From Moniliophthora roreri (Eukaryota > Basidiomycota > Agaricomycetes > Agaricales > Marasmiaceae), in NCBI GenBank assembly GCA_001466705.2, contig LATX02000226.1, positions 124,001 to 188,000 of the forward strand: 64,000 nt of DNA. The letters are read 5' to 3'. The translations under genes were made by a program, and so were the position numbers. Of this stretch, positions 1 through 12,400 are shown in pieces. The notes beneath the pieces were generated by a model. It did not search any database. It was given only the letters and a program-made list of their open reading frames with translations, and was not told the origin of the DNA. The first letter of the stretch is position 1. Every line of letters starts with the position of its first letter.

Positions 1-1353
1 AGGGTCTCCACACAAGCAAGATTAAGAGTGAAGTAGAGAAGAGAAGAGAAGAGCATAGAACAACATTAATTTTCCACTTGGGGTATACTGGTAGAATACA
101 GCGGTTTATATACTAATGGGAGAGGCATAAGCAGAGAACATGTGTAGTCTATGAGGACAGTAACCAAGATGTTGCTACAAGAAAAACATGCTATAAGATG
201 TACAGTGCAGAAATTAATGAAATGTGTAGGATATGATAGGAAGAACACGTAGATGGTCCTTGTACAAGATTTTGTACAGATTACAGCTGAGTTAAGTTGT
301 ATGGGCATAACAATGTTGCCAGTGGCTCTTGGAAGGTAGAACAACAACATGCACCAAAGGAAGTCAGCAATCACATGACTGCTGGATGTAAGGGTCTTAC
401 TGCTCACAATGTTGGTTGGTTGCCTGATGGCCAGCTTAAAAAATTTTCTTAAGCCAATTTTTTTCTGAACTTTGAACACTTTCTCAGTAACCAAAGGTTT
501 TTTTATGACCACCTTTATAGCAGAAAGACTCAAATTTGCTCCTATATGCCTTTTGGATGCTGGTTCAGATCAGTTTCCTGCCCACCCATAGTCCTTGAGG
601 CTCACTCACAGGTATTTTAAGAGTTTGTAGTAGGTTAGCTGTATAGGACTGGGAGTTCTCCATAATAGAGTTACATTATGCGCCTTCTTGAACCAACTTA
701 CACTCTGAATACACATATTATTCTTAGATCTTAGCAGATATCAATCCCTAGAAATTTGCAGTTGCTTGCTTGGGCTCCTGTACCTAGAATATAATGTAGA
801 TGAACCTTACAAACTATTTAAAACATTCTACTGCAGACTTTAGTATATTGTGCTTGCACTTTGCTGAACCTAGCTAATGTGAAGGGAAAGAGAACCAGCA
901 CTAGTCAGGTGCTTGCTACTTAGTGCCTTCCAAAAAGGTGATATCATGTGAACTACCTTCTATATATGGTAGTCAGTAGTTGGTTGATTCACTGTGATGG
1001 TCCTTAAAAAAAATTTCCCTCCCCTCTGCCTGTGACTTGTCCATCTGGACTCAACCATTCAGATGAAGGCCTAGTGGTCTGTGACTGCTGAAGATTTTCA
1101 GATTTTAGCACTCAAAATCAACCCAAAACTGCCAAATTTGGAAGTTTTTTTGGTGGTCACAGTTGAAGCCTATTCAGATAGACCCTTCATGGCCTGTAAC
1201 CATTCAAAAATATTCAGAAATTTTGAGCCCTGTGATGTGTGACCATCTGAATCAATTGAAATACCCCAGTATAACATTTTTACAATATAAGAGGACAAAA
1301 CATAAGGTCTACTTTAAGTGCATTGTCACCTTATCATAATTCTAATATGTTCT
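1..1353. other. AT-rich stretch without a recognisable gene
   Basis: The longest open stretch here (66-533, minus) is AT-rich, low in complexity and resembles no family I know. Between about 1030 and 1260 there are related short phrases built on 'ccattcaga' and 'ccatctgaat' that look like a degenerate repeat. It is probably decayed transposon DNA beside the MULE remnant; no gene is supported. Confidence 0.4.
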
Positions 1354-4300
1354 CTAGCCTGTTTTGCACCTCTTATACTCTCTAATTGTTCTGCCCAGCT
1401 CTTTAATCAGTCTGAAAGCAGTCTCTAGCTTCTCAGCCAACTTTAGATGGACAGGCCCACTCTTAATAACACCTATAAGCTTATTGAAGCATTCACAAAG
1501 CCTCTCCTGATCATCTGTGGAGTAGTTGACCTTATGTGTGAATAGTGTCTGGTAAGTACACATTAAACTGAACTGTGTTAGTAGACTCACATGTCTATTA
1601 AGATCTATTCATGAATCCCAATCTATCACTGACCTATGGCTAGTTTGCTTCATCCAAGTCTGGTGCCTGTGCTGTCAGTCCACCACTCCTAGCCTCAGAA
1701 TCATCACAGTCAGAGTCATCAACATCAAATAGAGTCTGTTCTATGACTTTCTGCATATCCATTTCCAAGTTCTCATTATGGGCACTGATACTAAGCTCCA
1801 GTGGATCACAGTCTGTTGCAGGCATTGAGCTATGTGTAGTACTATGTCCTAGGATACATATGTCATAAGTGGATTCTTAGTCATCATTCTTGGGTGCATC
1901 ACAGTTGATACCCTCAATAACATAGTAAGGTGGATACTATTCCTGCCATAGCTTCTGGAAAAAGCTAAGGTCCTATAAAGGCAAGTTGTCAAGTTGTTTG
2001 TTTACTGTGTGAACTAAATGCTTGCACAGTAAAAATCAGCTGATTAGGTATGCAGGACAGATACATGTCCAGCAGTCAAGATTGGTTTTGTAGCAGCCTG
2101 GCTGCTGTATTTTTTCTGACTCAATCATCACCAACTGTTCTGTGCGCCCTTTCATATTCTTTGGCTTTTTCTTCCATTTGATTTCAGTCTCCAACAGCCT
2201 ATGCTTGTTGCAATGGCTCATATCCTTCCACACACCTACTATTTCAGTTAGCCAGTTCAACAATGCCTTGGGTCAGCCAATGTGATGCTGCTCCATGATA
2301 TAGTCAAGTGCGAACTCAACATGTCACAATACCCAAGATATTAATATATGTGTAACAAAGTCAAGGTGAGAATGGTAATATTGTCCAAGGTCATTATACT
2401 TAATGACATGCTATAGACTCTCAATGATTATAGTTGTCTTCAGGTGTGGAGTAGCCTTATCTGCTGAGCATGCATTGGCTGGGATTGTATTATCTATTCC
2501 AGAGGTATGCCCAAACCTGAGAAAGCTTGTGCTTGAAGCAGTAGCTATATACTGACCTGACAGCACCTTTGTATATTTCTTCAGCAGTAAGTCTAGTCTT
2601 CTCCTTGTAATTGAGCAGTATCTCAGGATGTTGGTGCAGGTGAACACAAAACATCTTGATGATCACTTGATGTTCTTTCAGACAGAATGTTGGAAGCTGC
2701 ATGCTGGTGGTTGAAGGCAGAGCAGGGTAAATGGGTATCTTTTTCTTATCATGAATGATGAGCATGATCAGAGGCTGAATACTTGGCTTGTTGTTCTTAC
2801 TGTTGTTGTCATCTTTTGGTGCTTCTGCATGTGGTAGGCTTTCCTGTAGTCTCATCAGTAATGTATGGGAGCAGTGAGCTGGTAGACAATATTACAGGTT
2901 TTCTCTCTCAATATCAGCCTCATGAACACTCTCTTTAATCCATCTTTCTGTCGCATTAACTCCAGAGGCCCACATGTGATCAATAAAGCTGAATTGAGCA
3001 TGAGCTTGCTGTGGATCATAGTATGTTGGCTTCTTATCTTCTGCTAGCCACTCACTGATATACTTGATAGCATGCCAGTAACACAACTGGTGCTTGGCAC
3101 TGGGAAATACAACTTGGCATGTGTTCAGCTCTGTTATGTCCTTGTCATGCAAGAGGAACTCCACATTTGAACATAATGTCCATAGGTGAGCAAGTACTGC
3201 AACCAACATCTGCTTCTTTGCACTCTCATCAGCACTTTCCATCAGTTGACATGAATGCAAAGGCAAGTGGAAGGGCTTGGCCATTTGCTTCTGATACAAA
3301 ACCATATCACTCATATTTCAAGGCATTGGTTTTCCCTGAACATAGCAATCAGATAGACATACAATGGATAAAGATATGATCTCACACGTCAAGTCCATTG
3401 CTAACTCACATACACACTCTCCATACTCATCTAGAATCCCTGTAAACATAAATGCCAATGAAGAGATTCTGTCTTTAACAGGTGTGTCAATAATCTTAAC
3501 CTTTACTCCATCTTCACATGCCTTCTTTAAAATCTTAATTGCAGATTCAAGTTGATTGTCTTTGAGCTTCCAGATGTTTTGATTAAGTTTCAACCCCCAA
3601 TAGTAAATTTGCACCTGAGTGAGGTTTGTCTTTGGGTTTGCCTCCCATACTGCATCCCAAATCTGTTATGACATGAACTGTAAGTACTCCAGTTGTACTG
3701 TAAAGCTAAATGCTAACCTTTACTGCAGTATGAGACTTCATAGACTTGATCTTAGCCTTCACGTCTTCTGGAACTGAGATATCTACATAGAGAAGATGGG
3801 GCTGGTAATGTGAGTTGAATCTCAATCAGGTTCTTATTGTTTTCATTGACAGTAACACACAAATGGCCATCACAGTCAAAGTAATCCATATAATTCCACA
3901 TTCATTGTTTTGCTGGGTTATCTACTTTTTGATTCTTTGTTTGTTCTTCTTTCCTCTGGGCACAATAGTACATATATGTTGTGATATTTGGATCTGTCTT
4001 GTGCTTCCAGTTCTCTTTTGAACTGGAATAGTAAATTGAACATGTGAGTTTGACACTATTCAGATGTTCTCACTACTCACTTCTATCAGTAGCCTGTTAT
4101 ATCATGCAAAACAGAAAGAATATCTGATGCAATGATCTTCCCATCCTCTTTCTGCTTCTGTAGCACCAGATCTCAACTCTTCAGATTGGTAAGAAGGAGG
4201 TAAATATGCATGAAGCTAGAAGGCCTTGTTCTTCACTTTCTCTAGCACCTCCCTTGCCTGTCTCCAAGTCAAGACTGGTACCCCATCTGCAGATTTGTCC

Positions 4301-4541
4301 TTCTCCAAGACTTTCTTGACTTCACATTGCTATCCTTGTTTGCTGCATACTGCTCTAATTCTCTTTCCTTCTGTTTCGCTCTGCATTTCATGCACTCTGA
4401 GCCAACACACCATGTAGCAGTATTGGAACAATTCAGGCAAAATGCACATGGTGTCATTTCAATGACTGGTTGTGCTATCCACCTAGTGCATACCATTCCA
4501 ATACTGGCAAATCCACAGTGAACACTCCTATGTAAAATCAT
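1354..4541 (-). pseudogene. Mutator-like (MULE) transposase with SWIM zinc finger, degenerate
   Basis: Reading down the minus strand, the pieces align in order with fungal MULE transposases. A helical N-terminal part (about 4541-3620) is followed by 'SSLAFMFTGILDEYGECV' (3614-3318). The core at 3314-2892 carries the hallmark 'DKD' then 'AKHQLCYWHA' (catalytic Asp region and conserved CxxH). Next come 'LKTTIIIES', a typical MULE motif, and a SWIM-type CxCxnCxH finger at about 2075-2000, in which a TGA interrupts the finger just before 'FLLCKH'. The C-terminal tail continues through 1825-1640 (acidic) and 1590-1354. Several in-frame stops and frame changes show that it cannot make a full protein. 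The enzyme would have cut and pasted a Mutator-type element in the nucleus. I could not delimit terminal inverted repeats. The family call is from remembered family motifs, not an alignment. Confidence 0.72.
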
Positions 4542-5687
4542 TTCAATGTTATCTATTGTTACATGTCATTAGAATGATTCAGAATAGATTTACTAATAAT
4601 CCCCTCACATAAGGATCATTTGAATGAACACCATTCACTTTTGGGTGTGTCTCATAGAATCTGGGTCCAAATGGCATAGAACAACAAGGACAAACATTTG
4701 GATGAGCTGCATGGATAGTATGTAGTCTAGGGCAATGGGGCTATGGGTTGTAAGATGGATGTATTGCAATAAGACTGGGGCCATGTCAATATAGAGTGTC
4801 ATATAGGAAGCAGACTTAGGTCGAATTGAAGGGCTGAGGAATGTTTAGTTTGAATAGTGTTGTTGATTCAGCAGATCATAATGTCTGGGGTTGGTACTGG
4901 GCAATTGGGTTTGAGGCTGGGGTACTAGAACAGTGAGCCAGTCTACAGAACAATGAATTAGTCTAGATGGAAGAACATAAAGGAATAGTACTACTAGTAG
5001 AACAATAAGCTGGATGAAAACACACTATATCTGCTGTTGGCCTGTTCCAGCTATCTTGACCTTTCTGATTCTTCAACACAGTCCCCCCTACTCCTATGAG
5101 CACTGAGGATACATTCTTGAGGTTCACCAAAGCATTAAGTATGTGAAAGCTGTGGCATTGAGTTCCCAGGAGGGGACTTGAGGCAGGAAGACATTGTATC
5201 CTGGTTTTTGCTATTGAATGAGCATTTATCATGACTCACAAGATTGAAACACACCTCTAAGACTAGCCTATATATTGGTGGAGCAAAATAATACTGATTT
5301 GATGTTGTGGATGAGGCAGTGTTTGACCTAGTGCTCTTGAGACATGGAAGTACAGTTATTACTGGCTCCTTTATACAGCACATTTTAGGTATGCCTCAGA
5401 ATGAATTGAATTAAAAGTTATCTACAATCAGTCTGTGTTACCTGACTTTGTAATGTAATTACATGAATTCTGCCTAGTAAAATCTATTATCAGAGGGGAT
5501 ATAGGTATGTGATTAAGGAATCAGTGGAAAAAGGCCTTATCAGTGAAGATGGGGTCCTTTGTACACCTGTCACAACAAGTGTGATTGCTAAATGGAGGGC
5601 TCATGACATCAGATTCACCAGAATCTGATCCAGCAACAGGCCACATGTTCAACATGTCAAGTCTTCTCATGACTCATGCATTTCTTC
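4542..5687. other. Transposon-derived non-coding stretch
   Basis: Only short open frames are present (for example 5135-5383 and 4963-5232, minus) and none matches a family I recognise. The base composition matches the surrounding repeats. It may hold the 5' flank of the MULE remnant or part of another decayed element. Confidence 0.35.
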
Positions 5688-6434
5688 CACTACATACAAG
5701 ATGTTCTTTTTATGCTATTAATACAAAGGAAATACACTCAGAATACTGCTATATATTTGCTTCCAGACAACACTCAGAAAATTCTATTAGTTTCAAGTTG
5801 TCATTACATATTGAAAACAGCAAGCATACTCTAAATTTTAATTTCTAGAAGAGTCTGTGTTTTTTTATTATTTTATGATAATGAAATTATAGAATTATCC
5901 TTTAATTTTCTAATTACAAATATACTAAATTTTCTGCCTTATAAAATAGTGAGAAAACATTTAGAAAATAAATATAAGATTTTGAATTTTATATTAAAGG
6001 AAACATGTTAAATACAAAAGGAAAACTATATGAAAACTATCTAAAAACTGCTTTAAAATATAGTGTTTTCACATGATTTTCCTACTATTTTCCTAGTGTT
6101 TTTCTAGTGTTTTCTCTAACTTTCCCACAATAGAAAATGTGGTATTTTTATCTTATCTTATCAGCATTTTCTGAGCATTTTCAACCAGAGAAAATTTAAT
6201 GTTTTCTCAGTATGGAAATTATTCTAATATATTGTATTATCTATTAATTCTCAGAATTTGAAAATTCCATATCTTTTGCTGCTGAAAATTTAGTATTCTC
6301 CAGGCATATTCTTGTTGAGAGGACACAATTGAAATTTAGAGTTTATAAATGGTTTTATAAAAATTCTCTTTGCAAGAAGATTAAGTGTTTTCTCAATCAG
6401 AAAACCATGTTAAAAGAACACCTCATATGTAGTG
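5688..6434. mobile_element. CACTA-ended miniature element, copy 1 (~747 bp)
   Basis: The left end reads CACTACATACAAGATGTTCT and the right end, read on the other strand, CACTACATATGAGGTGTTCT, so the termini are imperfect inverted repeats of about 22 bp starting with CACTA. The interior is very AT-rich, non-coding and nearly collinear with the copies at 20337-22664 and 23581-24327. The flanking triplets (ttc and ata) differ, so a target duplication is not visible at this copy. Short frames inside it are incidental. I infer a non-autonomous CACTA-type element. Confidence 0.75.
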
Positions 6435-7049
6435 ATAGCAGGAGCTCAAGTCGGGCAAGCTCGATATTTGTTGTAGAAGAGATACAAGAGTGATTATTAG
6501 AAGGTGAAGGGGAGCAAGGAAGCGATGAAAAAACCAACATACCTAAGTACAAGTTTGAGTCTAAACAAAGCATCTGTGAGATGCTGGGACCATTTGATGA
6601 TTCCAAGATTTAGGTAAGTTCTGTCATTTCTGATGGAACATATTATCAATATTCATCTCCTGTTATAGACAGTCTGTCCTGTGCACCGAGATTGATCACC
6701 TGAATAAATGTTAGGCAACTATTATGTCTCTTGCCAAAAATCCCCAAGGTCTTTATCCAAAGCTACACCAAGGTATAAAGTGCATAGGATATCATTGACA
6801 AGATGGGAGGAGAAATAGAGCAGGAGTTGTCAGCAAAGAAAATGAAGTGTACTTATTAAGATAGTACCCCAGCTACTATATACATGAAATAGTTGAAGTA
6901 CTTAATTTTGTTCAGCTCTGACATAAAACAGATGAATCCCTTCTGGGACTTGGATGAGGTCAAAACGGTGTAAGTTTTCAACAGCAAGGCAGTGGTCAGG
7001 CTGTGGGAAAAAACACATGACTGACTGGCAGTGAGAGTGTGAGTGCCCA
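6435..7049. other. Repeat-derived stretch, no gene seen
   Basis: This stretch lies between the CACTA-type element and the Harbinger C-terminal remnant. It contains only short minus-strand frames with no recognisable domain and may include the 3' flank of the Harbinger remnant. Confidence 0.3.
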
Positions 7050-7379
7050 ACATTCCAGGCCATTGAACCCAGAAATCTGAATAGGATTATTTTCTATTTC
7101 CTCAAGAATGTTGTGTGCAATCATTAAAGATTCAATGAGGCAATACTGACCATCAAGATCATGGCCTGGAAGGTCCAGAAGAATAGGGAATCAACCTTTC
7201 AATTAGCCAAATGCATGTTCTACAAATATCCACTTCAAGGAGAGCTGATAGTTCCACTACTTGCAAACTTTGGCCTGTTCTTGATCATGAGTAAGGTCAA
7301 AGTCATTGAATGGCCATATCATGAATTTTGTCAAAGGGTATCCTGTGAAATAGCATTGAGTGCAGATTCATGTTCATAA
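7050..7379 (-). pseudogene. PIF/Harbinger transposase, C-terminal remnant
   Basis: Translating the minus strand from about 7370 gives, in one frame, an Asp-Ser-Gly-Tyr-Pro motif, then 'WPFNDFDLTHDQ', then 'VEHAFG', then 'LKG' and 'FPILLDLPGHDLDGQYCLIES', ending 'MIAHNILEEIENNP'. This is the order of the DDE_Tnp_4 (Harbinger) C-terminal half, in which the Glu of 'EHAFGRLKGRFP' is the third catalytic acid. At least four in-frame stops interrupt it, so it is dead. The N-terminal half is absent here; a matching N-terminal half lies in the same orientation at 26.9-27.8 kb. The family is recognised from motif order; no terminal repeats were identified. Confidence 0.7.
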
Positions 7380-8161
7380 AAGAAAAGATATTACCTCTAT
7401 CAACATCAGCAAATCATGCAGCTATTGAGCATGGATGATAATCTATTTTGGTTTGTGTCATAGAGTATTATAGACAAAAATGATTTCCATTGTTGAGCAT
7501 AGCAGATAATGAGAAAAAATGATTTCAGTTGCTGATCATGAATGAGCATAGCACATGGAAGGAAATGGCTAAAAATGGAAGAAAATGGCCAAAAATGAGC
7601 AGATATGATTTCAGTCACTGATCATAGGAGAGCATAGCAGAAAATGGATATTACAATGGTTCAAAAGCACAACAACAATAACAAGAAAACATTACAAAAA
7701 AAACAGTTAACTACATCTGTTCCTCCACATTCCTATCAATCTCCTTGACAAGTGGCTTTATGATCATCTCTCAAGTGTCCACATTCAGGAGGCTGAAGAT
7801 TTCCATATGGTTTCTACCACCTTTGAATGGCATTAGTACGTGAAGACAAAATAAGAAGAAAAAAACTTACAATCCAGGCATGTCTTGCATACTCTTTCAA
7901 TCCTGCAAGCCATGAGCACAAGATGAATGAGCTGTTCTACAGCCAAAGTCAGTAATGAGACAACTAAAGATACAAAAAAACTCACTGATGCAATGACAAT
8001 GATTAACTAGTACCCCCTCATACCAGATATGCAGTTTGGATGGATCTTGCCTGTCCCATTCCTTCATTCTGTTAGCCAGTGGCCAGCTCATTCATCTGAT
8101 TTTGAAAAGATATTGCAAATCCTAGTTGTTCACAATATGAAAACAGTAGATAGTCCTGGGT
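7380..8161. repeat. Degenerate tandem repeat with 'agcatagcagaaaatgg'-like phrases
   Basis: Between about 7420 and 7645, phrases such as 'gagcatagcag', 'aaaatgatttca', 'gctgatcatgaatgagcatagc' and 'cactgatcataggagagcatagcag' recur with variation, giving an imperfect tandem array. Similar wording occurs at 26.56-26.84 kb. The rest, to 8161, has no recognisable gene. Confidence 0.45.
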
Positions 8162-8557
8162 TTGTTGGCCCAACTGAATGATTTGGCTAGTGTTGTCACA
8201 AATTGGGAGGCTGCCAATGCCATCTATGCCAATGAGTTAAAAAAAACAATCAGAAAGATAAAAAAACTCACCCAGCAAGTAGCAAAAGCAAACATATTAA
8301 AGATTCATTGGAAACTGAGTAAGAATGAGTCCAGAGAGCAAGAGAGTCATCAAAGTGCTGAGCAAGAGGCAGGCAAAAGGCAGGCAGCACTTTGTCAGGT
8401 ACCACAAATGAAACCAAATGAAGCCTGTGCAGCCATCAACAATGCATTACATGGGTTAAGAGAACCTAGAGAACTCACTATAGGGGTTTTCTGGGGTGTA
8501 GATCATGAAAGTGGCATTGTCAGGGTATTTCATGTAAGTGCTTTGTTGATCACATAG
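8162..8557 (+). CDS. Hypothetical, repeat-associated open frame
   Basis: An open frame of 131 residues is present. The first half (about residues 1-75) is rich in Lys, Glu, Gln and Ala and would form a helix or short coiled coil ('NELKKTIRKIKKLTQQVAKAN'). The second half has no motif I recognise. It sits between Harbinger and Plavaka remains on the opposite strand, and its composition is like the repeats around it. It may be an exon of a second transposon-encoded protein or a chance frame. The first in-frame codon used is not a clear ATG context, so the start is uncertain. Confidence 0.2.
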   Translation: MLAQLNDLASVVTNWEAANAIYANELKKTIRKIKKLTQQVAKANILKIHWKLSKNESREQESHQSAEQEAGKRQAALCQVPQMKPNEACAAINNALHGLREPRELTIGVFWGVDHESGIVRVFHVSALLIT

Positions 8558-8964
8558 ATTTGGGCATCTAACTTCCATTTGCACAGGGACTCTACAGCAC
8601 TCTAGGGCACTTGTGGGCGCTCTTGAGCACTTATTGTCCAGAATGATTAAAAAAATAGTTTACAGTCATTTCAGACCTTGCAAGTGCTAGTCTGCATATG
8701 AGTCAGTATGTAATAAAGTATAGAGTTACAACTCACCTGGAGAGTAAGTATGAATGAAATATAATAGTTTTAAGGTCATTTTGGACCTGTTATTACTGCA
8801 TGTCAAAGTCAATAAGTTATTCAGAGTTGGAGACACTAGATCAACTGCTCTTCTGTATCTGCTTGGGGAGTCCATATAGTTTAAGGTCATTTCAGACCAG
8901 GCATACCACACTGGAAGATTATGATGAATGCAAGATTTTATTCATGTACATACAATATATGGAA
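8558..8964. repeat. Short imperfect tandem repeat
   Basis: The phrase 'aaggtcatttcagacc' or a close variant occurs around 8660, 8772 and 8882, each about 110 bp apart and each followed by 'tgc/gca' rich sequence. This suggests two to three decayed tandem units. No gene is seen. Confidence 0.45.
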
Positions 8965-9393
8965 CTACAATTCATTATCAGTCTCTGGATCTGTATCATC
9001 ATAGTCTTCTGGCTCTGTGGCAATGCTATGGCATGAGCTGATTGATTTGTTGTCATCACTATCATCTTTGTTATCACTATCATTAGTGATATCCAGCTCC
9101 TCATTATTGTTGTAGCTGCCCATCTCCTTGTCATTTGAAAGCAGCTCCCCTGTCTGTGGGTTATACTGTAGTAGAGGCTTATCACCAGTATGCACATCTT
9201 CCATAAAACATGTTGCTTCTCTGGTAGGATGGCCAATACCACCTCCACAGTACCTCATGAACATATTACAGTCAATGAATCTGGATGAACCATTCAGCTA
9301 TAGAGCCTATGATAAATTTTTGACTTACATGTTCACATTGTAAGACTCTCAGTCTGTACTCTCAACCTCAAACTTTCCATCAATATATTGTTT

Positions 9394-9440
<47 letters not shown>

Positions 9441-12400
9441 AGATTCCTTGGGCAGCAATGTGTCAGTAGTACTCTTGCAGAAGGCCGGAATGAAGTGTGC
9501 CCCTCAGATGACCATATCTGGATCGACAAATCCAAAAGCATCAGGATTGGTAGCTGGAGGGAAATAGACCTGTGGAAGGCACTTCTGCTCCTATCCCCAG
9601 ACATATGAAGTGTTGTATTGATACTAACAAACCCACAAAACATCCATATGCTTCTTACCTGGTCCATGTGAGAAACAGGTGGTGTTACAAACATGAACGT
9701 GAAGTTGAATGTTGACCAAATCTTGAAGTTTGTGCATGTCATATCTGGTGTAATTAATTCACATGTGCTTATGCATAAACACCTTGCCTTGTCTAAATAG
9801 CATGCCTGAAAGGTCTTCATCCATCAAGTTCTGATGTTGATCCAAGAGGACCATTTGCTCAAGCAAATGCCTATGCAACTTCCATTCAAAGTCCTAGATG
9901 TCAAAAATAAGCATGGTAGTACAAGAAGTGAGACACAAATGCACTTGTGTTGCTGGATCACCTTCATAATTGTATAACCAGTTATTGAGATAAAGAAAAA
10001 ATCACTCCATCACCCCAATCTGGTAGTGGTCATTTACACTTGACTTGGGCAGTGGTTCAACCTCAGAGAAGGTATACCTTGACTTCTTGCCACCTCGCAA
10101 ACCGGCAAACTTCTGTTGAATATGAAATTTATACATCATTTACTGATTGTGAGCCTGCCTTGCAATTTGTGGAATGAAGGCATTCTTATTAGTGTTGGAG
10201 TAAAATGCCTTGAAACAAACATGCTCTCACTCAAACTAGGTAAATGTTAGTACTTGTGCAAACAGAGCATTGGAAAAACCTACAGGCTTGGAGTCATTCC
10301 CACATGGTACACCATAGTATCTTGTATTCTCTACCTGATGTCCAAGTGTGTGCATTTTGAATGTGTTGAGGTTGAACTCCTTCAGATGCAATCCAGTTGT
10401 TTCTTTATTTGCTTGATTGTGTGATCCAGTCTTCTCTTTGGCAGTTTGACAACACTTTCAGGCTTCAGAAGGAAGTTCTTTAGGTGAAAACAACTTGAAA
10501 GCCTTTGCAAAAGCTCACAGCAAAGCTCCAAGGTACCCAGTGACTTTTTCAAATGTGGGAAGAGTCGAGTCCATTTGTACATGGAGATGAGCATAACTGT
10601 GCCATGTCACAAAGTCAAAAAAGAGGTGTTGCACCATGGAATCAAAGGACTCCTCAAAGAGGCCTTCAAAGCAAGGCATAGCACACTGGTAAATTTTGAG
10701 TACTTCAATGATACAAGTATGTAGATAAATTACCTGTAATAGGTCCTCATAGTCTCTGCAAGCAAATTTCTTGAGTTCAGAGACATTGTTTCAGAAACAT
10801 CAAATCATTCCATTGCCATATGTAGGAACAGCACAATATCTACCAATAACTTAATAATCTAAGCATATGTTAAAAGGTGCCATTGCTCACTGTTCATCCA
10901 ATTCTTGCACATATTTTTTGTAACATGCAAAGAGGCATTAACAGCAATGCCTAAACATGTCTTCTATGCGACCATTCTCTTCATGCATTAGGTCACCACA
11001 GAACGACTTGTAAAAGTTGTCTTCTACTTTGCTGAGCAAAGTTGAGAATGTATTCTGGAAATGTAAATTAGCTATCAAACACCTAGGGATGAATCAGGAT
11101 TCATGTACCCTAGAGGGCACACCAGACTATGCAGCAAGATTTCTCACTACATTGACGTTCTCAATGGCATAACCTTTTTTATAGAAACACCTGTGAGTCT
11201 GTTCGACATCATTTCTGCAAGATTGGGAATTGACATGTTGCTTGGCAATGCACAGTCTCATGTCAGGTATAGTTCCCAATTGAGATATTTGTGACTTTTT
11301 GACCAGACAAACAGGACAAGAACATTCCGAAAAGTATTTGATACTTGCAAGAATAATTCTGCAGGATAATTGTTAGACTTGTAAAATCAAGCAAGAAACA
11401 TACATACTTTTCCACATAGTCTGCTGTATAAGTGAACAGACAAGGGAAGATGCAATGAATGATGTCATCAGCACAATGTAGCAAGTACCCATGGAGATAA
11501 CCATTGATGAATTCTGGCTTCAGAAACAACAGCCTCTAAATGAGTATTATCAGTTCTTGTTTACAGTGTCAGAGAATGCTATTATTCACCACTTTGTTAA
11601 AGTGTTCACAATAGAAGTCTTAGAAGCTATCTAGTAGCTATTGAATAAATTAGTAATGTGCAGCAACATGGATACTGAGAAAGTGACTTACTGTCAGAAT
11701 GAATAATATTGCATTCATAGCATGCATAGAGGGCTTGAGTTGTATGTAATGTGAAAGATTACCCAGAACGTTGTAGCTGGGCCATAACAATGCTGTCCCA
11801 AAATTGGCCAAAAGAGTCATGTCCAAAGAATTCATAAGTGCTGCTAGTACAACCTCATGTTCACTGTTCTTGGGAACCCTTTTCATCACATCCATCTCCA
11901 TTTCTAGCATCTGATCCAAGGTGTAGACTTCTCCATATACATGCTCAACAGGAGCATCTGGTGCTGGTCAATAAAACTCCTTAAATGGCTTCAGGTGCAT
12001 GGAGAAGAATGTAGTGTCTGCAAACTCTCCTCAAATCACTTCAAGAGGCTTACAATAGTATATATCCTTCACTCTGAATTTTATGGCATCTGATTCTTTG
12101 CACCTGTAGCCAGCATAGGGCACAGAAATGTCAACATGACCCATATGCCATCCATCGCTGGCAATGAATGGCACAGAAAAGGTGATAATCTCACTAGATG
12201 TCTGAGATCTGCCCTCCTCTTCCTCTTCCTCTTCCTCTTCCTCTGACACTGCAGAAGACTTCCTATCATCATCATCTTGAATGACAGGAACACCAGATTA
12301 ATATGCATTTAGTCTTTGCTCCTGCTGTCAGAATTGAAAGTTGATGAGGTCCTCAAGTTTGAAATCATTAGCAAACAGGACATTATTCACCAACTTGTTA

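Noticed and set aside
66..533. 155-codon minus-strand open frame at the left edge
   Set aside because: AT-rich low-complexity translation with no recognisable motif and no support from neighbours; treated as chance.
9380..9820. 146-codon minus-strand frame ending in Cys-Val repeats
   Set aside because: The Cys-Val run is the (CA)n microsatellite, and the rest is an alternative frame of the Plavaka remnant.
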